Below are positions 43,223 to 50,341 of a stretch of DNA of 64,000 bases, one piece after another. The DNA comes from Hyphomicrobiales bacterium. GTDB taxonomy: Bacteria; Pseudomonadota; Alphaproteobacteria; Rhizobiales; Xanthobacteraceae. The notes under the pieces are model-generated. The model saw only the letters and a list, made by a program, of their open reading frames with translations, was not told the DNA's origin and searched no databases. Made by a program: the position numbers and the translations under genes. The stretch spans positions 62,001 through 126,000 of the forward strand of contig JAFKKO010000111.1 in NCBI GenBank assembly GCA_017305455.1, written 5' to 3'. How positions within the stretch are numbered: the first letter of the stretch is position 1; each line of letters opens with the position of its first letter.

Positions 43223-44419
43223 TCAGGTATTCTTCATGGCTTGTATCGGGCTCAGCCGAATGCCCTTGACGATCGGATACAGACTGCCGAGGGCAGCGAA
43301 AACGAAACCGCCCAGCAGGATCAGGAGCAAGGTGTTCTGGTCGATGCTGAGTTCGAGGTCCAACGCCGCCCTAAGAGCCGCCCCGAAGAGAGCGGCCATA
43401 ACCACCGCGCCCGCGGCTGCAAGTCCCGTCACCGCGAGAACCTCGGCCAGGAATTGCTTCACGATCTCCCAATTAGAGGCGCCGATCGCCTTAAGCGTGC
43501 CGATCTCGTTGATCCGCTCACGCGTCGCCAGGATCATGATGAAAACGACCAGAACGCCGCCGATCGCAAAGAGGAGCAACGATCCGTAGAGCGTGGCGGC
43601 CGCCATGCTCCCGAGGGTCGTTTTCGCTGTCGAGACCTGCTCGGCGGCGGTCACGGCATCTACGCCCGGCAATTGCTGCAGATCGTTCGCGACGGCCGCG
43701 ACATTGGCGATCGAGTCGACCCTGACGCGGATCTTCGAGAGCTTGTCGCCGGGTTTGTAGATGTGCCGGAACGTTTCCAGCGGAACGAAGACGTGGTTGT
43801 CACCGAAATCGTTGCCGGTGGCGTAGATGCCAACCACTCGCAGCGGCTGACTTTGGAGGGTGATCATCCTGCCCTGGAGTGAGGCCACGCCACTCGCCGT
43901 ATTGAGCCCGAGACGCTCCTGGGCATAGACCCGGCCGACGACGGCGACATCCTGGGCCACGTCCTGCTCGCCGAGCCCCCGTCCCGCGATGATCTCGGCA
44001 TTCTCGTAATCCACCTCCCCGATCGCGCGCATCGGCGCGCCAGGTTGCAAGCCGATGATCATCGCATATGCATTCGGCCTCGACGGATCGACCTGAGGCG
44101 CATGGATATACTCCTCCACTTTCACGATATGCTCGGCACTTGGAATGCGCCGTATCTGCTCGAGGGTCTCGAGCGAGAACGCATCGGCGCCAACCGGCTT
44201 GTCGCCGCCGAATCCACCCGTGCCGAAGGCGCCGGCCTCGCGCAGCTCCACCACTGTCCGGACATTCGCTTGGAGGCTCTCAAGCTTGGCGCGCGTCTGG
44301 AAGGCGCCCTGAACCATCACGGCGAAGAGGCCGATGATGATCGCGAGGAGAAGAACCACGACCCCTGTGCGAACCCGGGTGCGGAAGGGGTTTCGAAGCC
44401 CTCTTGTCACTGCACTCAT
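43223..44419 (-). CDS. FtsX-like ABC permease 2
   Basis: A 398-residue permease of the same family: GVVVLLLAIIIGLFAVMVQG (residues 19-38) as first helix, periplasmic domain, GGVLVVFIMILATRERINEIG (in part), and KAIGAS coupling motif, ending SPIQAMKNT. First gene of the operon, about 55 bases from the MerR-type promoter P3. Similar overall to its neighbour, so an old duplication. Confidence 0.92.
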   Translation of the reverse strand: MSAVTRGLRNPFRTRVRTGVVVLLLAIIIGLFAVMVQGAFQTRAKLESLQANVRTVVELREAGAFGTGGFGGDKPVGADAFSLETLEQIRRIPSAEHIVKVEEYIHAPQVDPSRPNAYAMIIGLQPGAPMRAIGEVDYENAEIIAGRGLGEQDVAQDVAVVGRVYAQERLGLNTASGVASLQGRMITLQSQPLRVVGIYATGNDFGDNHVFVPLETFRHIYKPGDKLSKIRVRVDSIANVAAVANDLQQLPGVDAVTAAEQVSTAKTTLGSMAAATLYGSLLLFAIGGVLVVFIMILATRERINEIGTLKAIGASNWEIVKQFLAEVLAVTGLAAAGAVVMAALFGAALRAALDLELSIDQNTLLLILLGGFVFAALGSLYPIVKGIRLSPIQAMKNT

Positions 44420-44476
44420 TCTTCACTCCAGATCGGGCGCGCACGCAAAAGGCGGACTGTCGGATCGACTTTCCAA

Positions 44477-44507
44477 CCCTAACGGCCGTACCTAGATACG
44501 GAGTCAA
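44477..44507 (-). promoter_or_regulatory. MerR-type promoter P3 (FtsX/ABC operon)
   Basis: Minus strand: TTGACT (44502-44507), 19 bases, TTAGGG (44477-44482). Spacer begins CCGTA and contains TACGG as an inverted arm, as in P2. Confidence 0.75.
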
Positions 44508-44727
44508 GACGCTTTTCAGCAATATACGGTTGGGCGCGGGTTGAAAGCAGCTGGACGGGGCGCCCAAACCGCAATTTGCGAATTTGGCGAAAACACCGGT
44601 GCCGTAATGGCCCAACAAGGTCCAAGCGCCGCATCACCGCGCTCAATTCCAGCACACCTGATCCATCCGACAGGCAGGCGCCTCCTTAGCCCCGGTTCCT
44701 CCGAATCTGCGCACATGCAGATTCTGT

Positions 44728-44759
44728 TTGACACCGTACCATACTACGGCCGCTACAGT
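44728..44759 (+). promoter_or_regulatory. MerR-type promoter P5 (Cys-rich protein)
   Basis: TTGACA (44728-44733), 20 bases, TACAGT (44754-44759), with CCGTA and TACGG arms in the spacer. Transcription would start about 60 bases before the GTG at 44826. Confidence 0.75.
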
Positions 44760-44825
44760 GCACGTGGCTGTATGTCGGGCCGCCTAAGATTCAAGGGGGA
44801 GCAACCACTGAGAGGAGATTGAAGC

Positions 44826-45158
44826 GTGGCACAAAAGCAACCCCAACAGGACTGCATCCAAGCCTGTTTCGACTGCGCAGTCGCTTGCGAAACCTGCGTC
44901 AACTGCTGCATTAGCGCGGGGCCGGGGTTAGCCGATTGTCTTCGCCTTTGCATGGAATGCGGCGACCTCTGTCAGCTCACAGGTCGAGTAATGGCGCGCG
45001 GCTCAGCGAATACTCAGCGCTGGGCTGAGTTCTGTGCTGCCATCTGCGAAGGTTGCGCGGTCGAATGCGATAAACACGACATGGAAGAATGCCGCCGCTG
45101 CGCCGAGGCGTGCCGACGCTGTGCGGAGGAGTGCCGGCGGGTCGCGCAGGCCGCCTGA
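44826..45158 (+). CDS. Cys-rich four-helix-bundle copper-binding protein (Csp-like)
   Basis: A 110-residue cytosolic protein with twenty cysteines spaced mostly three or four apart along helices, for example DCIQACFDCAVACETCVNCC (about residues 9-28) and CRRCAEACRRCAEEC near the end. The pattern matches the four-helix-bundle copper-storage family (Csp3/DUF326), where the cysteines line the bundle core and hold many Cu(I) ions. No signal peptide. GTG 44826 is the start, with GGAG eight bases upstream. It follows promoter P5. Confidence 0.92.
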   Translation: MAQKQPQQDCIQACFDCAVACETCVNCCISAGPGLADCLRLCMECGDLCQLTGRVMARGSANTQRWAEFCAAICEGCAVECDKHDMEECRRCAEACRRCAEECRRVAQAA

Positions 45159-45280
45159 CGTTATTCGCGGCAGCCGTGTGACGGGTTGCTCTATTGGGCA
45201 GCCCGTCGCGCATTTTCGCTCCGGCCCAAGGCATTTCCGCGTTTTCGTTGGAGATCAATGACCCAACGCCGCGCATCCAC

Positions 45281-45676
45281 ATGAACGTAAGTTGCAGGAA
45301 CGAGGCTGTGAGATTGATCCTAGAGGACGAGGCTCGTATTCGGCTGGAACCGGTCGGTGAAGATTTTGAGATCATCTCCGAAGGCGCTTCGCTTTCGCCC
45401 TATCACTTGCTGGGAGCGTCACTTGCGAGTTGCACGGCCTTAATGATTGCATCGTGGGGGGAAAGCGCCGCGATTCCGATCGAAGCACTCACGATCGTCG
45501 TCAGTTGGCAGATGACGGAGGACGGACCTAAGGGAGTCGCTCAACTGGAGATGGAGCTCCGCTGGCCGGGACTTCCGTCGGGGCGCCTGAGTGCCGTCAA
45601 TCGGTTAGTGGATCTGTGTCCTATTCCCGCCACGCTCCAACAGGGGGCGGAGATCTCACGACGGATCGTCTCGTAA
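45281..45676 (+). CDS. OsmC-family protein
   Basis: About 131 residues from the ATG at 45281; an in-frame start at 45194 would add 29 residues of unlikely sequence. LSPYHLLGASLASCTALMIAS (in part, about residues 38-58) and DLCPIPATLQQ supply the two cysteines of the OsmC/Ohr peroxidatic pair. OsmC proteins reduce organic peroxides using thiols, though many homologs have unknown substrates. It is 120 bases after the Cys-rich gene and probably in its operon. Confidence 0.8.
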   Translation: MNVSCRNEAVRLILEDEARIRLEPVGEDFEIISEGASLSPYHLLGASLASCTALMIASWGESAAIPIEALTIVVSWQMTEDGPKGVAQLEMELRWPGLPSGRLSAVNRLVDLCPIPATLQQGAEISRRIVS

Positions 45677-45812
45677 CCCTCGCTCAAAAAGCCGCGCGGG
45701 AGCGACTTAGCTGAATGAACGCCGTACCTGGCGCAACGTATGAGGGTGGGCCGCCGCGAGGACGGCCACACCGTCAGAACGAGCGCTTCCATAGACCTGT
45801 AATGGATTGATC

Positions 45813-47102
45813 GTGAACCACCCTCTTCAAGGCGACCTGTCTCCTCCGGTCGAGAACCGTAAATCGGAAAAGAGTCGCCTGACGCTGCTTCTCGGCAGCT
45901 ATACGATGCTAGGGCCGTTCTCGATTTCGACCTACATGCCCTTTTTTCCGGCGCTGATGGTCAGCCTGGGGGCTACACAGGCTCAACTTCAGCAGACCCT
46001 CAGCATCTATATGGCCGCGTTCGGCTTCATGATGCTGCTGCACGGACCGCTTTCGGATGCGTTCGGCCGCCGAACCGTCGTTATCGTCGGATTGTCAGTC
46101 TATCTCGCTGCCTCGATAGGCGGGGCCTTTTCAACCTCACTTGCGCTTTTGATGTTGTTCCGAACGCTCCAGGGCCTCTCGGTGGGAGCCGGAAGCGTGG
46201 TCGGACGCGCAGTGATCCGCGATCGGTTGGAGGGTGCCGAAGCGCAAAGGCTTCTGTCGCAGGTCACGATGATTTTCGGTCTCGCTCCTGCCATCGCCCC
46301 CGTGTTCGGCGGATGGCTGCAGAAGTGGTTTTCGTGGCCGTCGGTGTTCATCTTCCTGGCGCTGTTCAGCTTTGTGCAGCTCGTCGCCAGCTTCGCATAC
46401 CTGCCGGAAACACTCCCGCCCGACAAGCGGACCTCGATGCAGCCGGCCGAGTTGGTCCACAGTTACAAGTCCGTGCTCGGCTCCAAACCCTTCTGGCTTC
46501 TGTCGCTTGCCTTGAGCGGAAACTTCGCCGGCTTCTTCCTGTATGTGTCCTCAGCTCCTTGGTTCATCATCGATTACCTGAGCCTGGACCAGGACCAGTT
46601 CGGCTGGCTGTTCATCCCCGCCATGTCGGGCGTGATCTTCGGATCTTACCTATCCGGCAGGCTCGCGAAGCGGTTTCCACGCCGCGCGACGGTACGCTGC
46701 GGCTACGCCATTATGTTTTCCGCCATAGCACTGAACTTGGCCTACAACGGCTTTTTTCTTCCCGATATTCCGTGGGCGGTCCTTCCGGTGGCGCTGTACA
46801 CCACGGGCATGTCGCTCGCGATGCCCAGCATCACGCTGCTAACGTTAGACATGTTTCCGGGACTGCGAGGTATGGCGGCCTCAATGCAGGGCTTCATTCA
46901 AACGATGGTGATGACTTTTACCTCGGCTGTCCTCGCACCGGTGGTCGGCGCCTCCGGCGTACACCTGGCGTTCGGTCTGCTGTCCTTGGCGCTCGCGGGA
47001 TATCTCTCGTGGTTCACCTACGCCCGACACTTTCTTACTGCGCCAAAAGGCACGGAAGAGACGACCCAGCCGAGAAGCCCTAAACGGAAGCGCCAAGAAT
47101 GA
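45813..47102 (+). CDS. MFS transporter, Bcr/CflA drug-efflux type
   Basis: A 429-residue protein with twelve membrane helices. GPLSDAFGRRTVVIVGL (about residues 72-88) is motif A, and LFRTLQGLSVGAGSVVGRAV (about 113-132) is the Bcr/CflA helix-four motif. Basic C-terminal tail. The start is uncertain: GTG 45813 or TTG 45807. No MerR-type promoter lies directly before it; it may be read through from the Cys-rich gene or have its own promoter. Confidence 0.85.
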   Translation: MNHPLQGDLSPPVENRKSEKSRLTLLLGSYTMLGPFSISTYMPFFPALMVSLGATQAQLQQTLSIYMAAFGFMMLLHGPLSDAFGRRTVVIVGLSVYLAASIGGAFSTSLALLMLFRTLQGLSVGAGSVVGRAVIRDRLEGAEAQRLLSQVTMIFGLAPAIAPVFGGWLQKWFSWPSVFIFLALFSFVQLVASFAYLPETLPPDKRTSMQPAELVHSYKSVLGSKPFWLLSLALSGNFAGFFLYVSSAPWFIIDYLSLDQDQFGWLFIPAMSGVIFGSYLSGRLAKRFPRRATVRCGYAIMFSAIALNLAYNGFFLPDIPWAVLPVALYTTGMSLAMPSITLLTLDMFPGLRGMAASMQGFIQTMVMTFTSAVLAPVVGASGVHLAFGLLSLALAGYLSWFTYARHFLTAPKGTEETTQPRSPKRKRQE

Positions 47103-47614
47103 ACATGGAAGCGAAGGGACCTGATGCGTGGCCCCACCAGTCAGGGCCTCGGGTCTGGCTCATCTTCTTCCGACGCTACCTCCTGGTCTCGGCAGGTGGC
47201 CACACTCTCTAAGAGCTACTACATCTTCCACTATACACAGTTTCACAGGGGGCCCTCAGTCTCAGAGTGGCCCTCTTTCTAATCAGCTGCATCTCACGAT
47301 ATCGCCATTGCACTCAGTGCGCTCATCGTCGCCTTGGTCGTCGAGGGGATGAGTTCCGGCCGAAGCGCAGCTACGGAACTGTCGCGTTGCTCGTAATCTC
47401 ATTAGGCGTACACGGGCACTGTTGTAGGCGAGTGGCTCAACGTCGCCTTTTTGGAACATGGGCGTACGCTGAAATTAGGCCAATTATCCCGCTAATTGAT
47501 GTCGGTCTTTCACCCGTCGCACAATGGCTCTCAATTCCGTAGGCCGCTGTGGTGGTCTCGGAGGGGCCTCGTCAGCTAGTTGCGCCGAGAACATCGTCTG
47601 CTCAACGCTACAAT
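47103..47614. other. 512 bases without a supported gene; possible decayed membrane gene
   Basis: Two plus-strand stretches read as protein (ALSALIVALVVEGMSSGRSA near 47310 and GTVVGEWLNVAFLEHGRTLK near 47420) but with stops and no start, like a decayed membrane protein. A weak hairpin (47247-47276) followed by TTTCT could end the MFS transcript. Confidence 0.35.
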
Positions 47615-48850
47615 TCAAAACATGTAATGGAGAGAGATTAGAAGCGTCTCGCTTCGCTGTGGGCGGACCGAGACTTCATTGTCGATCATCAGGCGCACGT
47701 TCGGAATGCCGAGCGGATAGTAATTGATGCCATACCGGTAGATTTTTCGGTCCAGCCGACGTGCGAGCGAGGAATCGCCGTACCGCAGCACCTCGAATTG
47801 GAACTTCGGCTCCAGCCAAGCATCTCGGACCGCGCGAAGCGCCGCGCCATTGACCGGGAGGTAGCGGCGAATCGGAAAGGCGTAGCCGGACGTGATGGAG
47901 AACGAGTTCGAGTCGAAATTCGATTCGCTCGCCGAAAAGGCCCGACTGTATTGCCAGTAGGTGTAAAACCCCCTTCCGACGATTGCCTGCCCCACGTTCC
48001 AGGTAGTTTCCCTTACCTGCGTTCTCGACGTCTCAACGGGACCTTTCTCAAAAGTGCCCGAGGCCCAACCGGCCTTGAAGAATGTGCTCCAGGGAGAGTT
48101 CTGCAGATCCGTTTGTGCAGGAAGCGGCAGCGGCCATTCGCCAGTTGCGAACCACACCAGTCTCCCCTGCAGAAGAAGACCGTCATTATCATTACCAAGC
48201 TCACCGGTCTGAATCCCGTTTCCGTTCACCAGCGCCTGTTCGTAAAGAACACGACCGTTGAAGGGCGTGAGGACCAGGTTGATGCCGCGGTCTCTTGCCT
48301 TTCGCTGGATGGGGCCAGCTGCACGCGGTTCAGTGACGAAGAGCGAAGTCCGTGCGCTCACAGCCGGACGGTTGAGTGGAACACGAAGCTGCCCCGCGAC
48401 GACCCGCACTCCTCTTGTGACATCGAGCGTCACAGCCGCATCGTTGAGCTCTACCTGCTCTCCGGGACCCGGGAAGTTAACTTCGATGAAGAAGTGCGTG
48501 CCTTCAATCGGGCTTCCTTCGACGCTGATTTGCGCCTCCCGCACGCGAAACTCGTTCGCTGGCTCACCACCTGGATCCGAACGGCTGATCAGGCCTGCCT
48601 GGATTAGTCCCTTCCAGAGCAGCGGGGGCGTGGATGCTGACTGCTCGTCCGCTTGGTTAGAACCCTGCGTACCCTCCTGCGCAATTTCCTCGGCTTCGAA
48701 TTTCTCTGCCCTTTCGGTCGCACCTTGAGCTACCGTTGTAGCAACAGACGCGTCCTGGGCGACCGCCTCCGACGCAGAGACGAGCGCAACGCCTCCCAGC
48801 ATTATCGAAACCGCTCTGCTAGGCTTTTTGCCTGGATGCGGCAAAGTCAT
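47615..48850 (-). CDS. Phosphate-selective porin-like outer-membrane protein (OprO/OprP type)
   Basis: A 411-residue outer-membrane beta-barrel. Signal peptide (residues 1-31) ends EAVAQ. EFRVREAQISVEGSPIEGTH (in part, about residues 98-117) and GQLRVPLNRPAVS are family segments, and the final residue is phenylalanine (HYMF), as for barrel insertion. Specificity for phosphate is only the family name; metal oxyanions or other anions could pass. ATGA overlap with the lipoprotein gene. Confidence 0.85.
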   Translation of the reverse strand: MTLPHPGKKPSRAVSIMLGGVALVSASEAVAQDASVATTVAQGATERAEKFEAEEIAQEGTQGSNQADEQSASTPPLLWKGLIQAGLISRSDPGGEPANEFRVREAQISVEGSPIEGTHFFIEVNFPGPGEQVELNDAAVTLDVTRGVRVVAGQLRVPLNRPAVSARTSLFVTEPRAAGPIQRKARDRGINLVLTPFNGRVLYEQALVNGNGIQTGELGNDNDGLLLQGRLVWFATGEWPLPLPAQTDLQNSPWSTFFKAGWASGTFEKGPVETSRTQVRETTWNVGQAIVGRGFYTYWQYSRAFSASESNFDSNSFSITSGYAFPIRRYLPVNGAALRAVRDAWLEPKFQFEVLRYGDSSLARRLDRKIYRYGINYYPLGIPNVRLMIDNEVSVRPQRSETLLISLHYMF

Positions 48851-49239
48851 GAGCTCGCGGTCACCGAGGTGGCTACACTCGGACCCTCTTGGCTCGCTCG
48901 ATACTTGATGATTGCCTGAGTGCCCTTGAGTTGCGGAAGAAATACTGGCTGACCGTCCTTCATCAGCCTCACGTTTCGGGTCACTTCAATCGCGATCCGC
49001 CCCGCCTCGCCGGCCCCTACTGGTTGCACCGTGAGCGTGCCCTCACAGGTTCCGGGTTGGTCAGGCGTCGGCGCACAGAGGGTAAGTTTCGCATCGGTCA
49101 CTGTACCTCGGACTTCCCGCTCTTCACCCACCATGGTGAACCGCTGTCCCGACTCTGATTCGCTGCATCCCATGAGCGAAATTGCTGCCAGGGCGGCGAA
49201 CACCGCCGGCAGCACCCTGCTGATCACAGCCTCTCGCAT
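48847..49239 (-). CDS. Lipoprotein of unknown function
   Basis: A 130-residue exported lipoprotein: ISLMGC lipobox with the cysteine at residue 25. The mature part is beta-rich (EREVRGTVTDAKLTLC, then GTCEGTLTVQPVGAGEAGRI) with two cysteines that could form a disulfide. No family recognised. GAGGAG precedes the start, and the MerR-type promoter P4 lies about 30 bases upstream. Co-translated with the porin, so it may be an outer-membrane partner of it. Confidence 0.8.
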   Translation of the reverse strand: MREAVISRVLPAVFAALAAISLMGCSESESGQRFTMVGEEREVRGTVTDAKLTLCAPTPDQPGTCEGTLTVQPVGAGEAGRIAIEVTRNVRLMKDGQPVFLPQLKGTQAIIKYRASQEGPSVATSVTASS

Positions 49240-49268
49240 GCGTCGTGCTCCTCCTCAAGGAGTGCGCA

Positions 49269-49299
49269 ACTTAACCTCTGGACTATAGTACGGGGTCAA
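49269..49299 (-). promoter_or_regulatory. MerR-type promoter P4 (lipoprotein/porin)
   Basis: Minus strand: TTGACC (49294-49299), 19 bases, TTAAGT (49269-49274). Spacer starts CCGTACTATAG and has weaker dyad symmetry than P2 or P3. Confidence 0.65.
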
Positions 49300-49875
49300 G
49301 AGCTTCCGATCTGTTCGCGGTTGGCTCGGTGGCCAGCATGGGTACAGTGCTTAGGGCAGGCCACAACCCAGATCGCGGCCAGTGCCAGATATGCGCCATT
49401 GCTGCCATCGATCTACCGGTCGCGCGAAGTTCGCCTCGAACGGCCCAGGATGCGCAGCATTACCATCGAGCAGGCCACCACAGATTCGATAGCTATCGAT
49501 GTGTCTCATGAGGGGTAGGCGCATGAGCGGTATATGGCGCAGTTCGCTTGGAGCCGAATGCTCCTCGGAAGCAATCTGCTGCCGCTTGGAGCCCCTTAAC
49601 CCGGCTCGCTCGTAGCCTGTCCGGTGCGCAGATGATGTCGAGAATTTCGTACAACGGGAGCTGCCGCTCTGACCCCCTAAGCCAACCCCAGGGGTGGCGC
49701 CCCAGCGTAGATGAAACTGATAACTACGTCTCCGCTGGAGCGCTATGATTTCTTATCCTGCGCTCACCGGTTATCGCCAATAGGCGAAAAATCTGCCTTG
49801 GGGCACTACGCCCTGAGCCTTGTGACCATCTCATGGGCGATTGACCGAACTTAGCAATTTTGCGAAGCTCGGCCA
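49300..49875. other. 576 bases without a supported gene
   Basis: Only short frames without family features. The right end holds the leader and candidate operator of the XRE gene at 49876. No repeat or insertion-sequence end is visible. Confidence 0.5.
49850..49867 (+). promoter_or_regulatory. Candidate operator of the His-tailed XRE regulator
   Basis: CTTAGCAA and TTGCGAAG are inverted arms with one mismatch and a two-base centre, ending eight bases before the ATG at 49876. Confidence 0.45.
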
Positions 49876-50223
49876 ATGAAGCAGTCGCATCATCGCCCTC
49901 AACCAAGCGCAGGCCTCAACGACAGCAGCGCCATCGCCGCACAGTGCGCCCACAGGCTTTTCGAACTGCGCAAACATACCGGCGAGACACAGAAGCAGTT
50001 CGCGAAGCGCGTGCAGATGACCGAGTCGATGATCTCCCGCCTTGAGAGAGGCGATCACGTGCCTAGTCTCGCGACCCTGTGTCGGATCGCCAACGCCTTC
50101 GGGCGCCGCCTGGAAATCGTCTTCCACGAGCATGAACACATCCATGAGGACGGGACACGACACTCCCATCCTCATGGTCATGCGCATCCCGACCACCGTC
50201 ACGAGCACGATGACGATGGATGA
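49876..50223 (+). CDS. XRE-family regulator with histidine-rich C-terminal tail
   Basis: A 115-residue protein. The HTH is HTGETQKQFAKRVQMTESMI then SRLERGDHVPSLATLCRIA (about residues 34-72). From residue 84 to the end, 12 of 32 residues are histidine (HEHEHIHE, HSHPHGHAHP, HRHEH), with acidic residues between: a clear metal-binding tail. It is directly upstream of, and slightly overlapping with, the P1B ATPase frame. Proposed: a metal-sensing repressor for the ATPase. Fusion of XRE to a His-rich tail is not a common sensor architecture. Confidence 0.82.
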   Translation: MKQSHHRPQPSAGLNDSSAIAAQCAHRLFELRKHTGETQKQFAKRVQMTESMISRLERGDHVPSLATLCRIANAFGRRLEIVFHEHEHIHEDGTRHSHPHGHAHPDHRHEHDDDG

Positions 50224-50341
50224 GAAACCATCCCGGGATGCCGCCGGTCCGGCGGTATCGGCTCTTCGGAAATTACAGGCGGGCGCTCCGTCGCACGGAG
50301 AGTCCAGCTCGCTCCCGCGCACTGAATCGAAGGCGAACATC

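Larger units (their letters stand above)
44420..44825. other. Divergent control region between the FtsX operon and the Cys-rich protein
   Basis: The 406 bases contain two MerR-type promoters pointing outward, P3 (minus) and P5 (plus), 220 bases apart. Nothing else between them looks like a gene. Confidence 0.6.

Noticed and set aside
49300-49875. Possible small genes in the gap before the His-tailed XRE gene
   Set aside because: Several 60-85 codon frames in different frames, none with a ribosome-binding site or recognisable domain.
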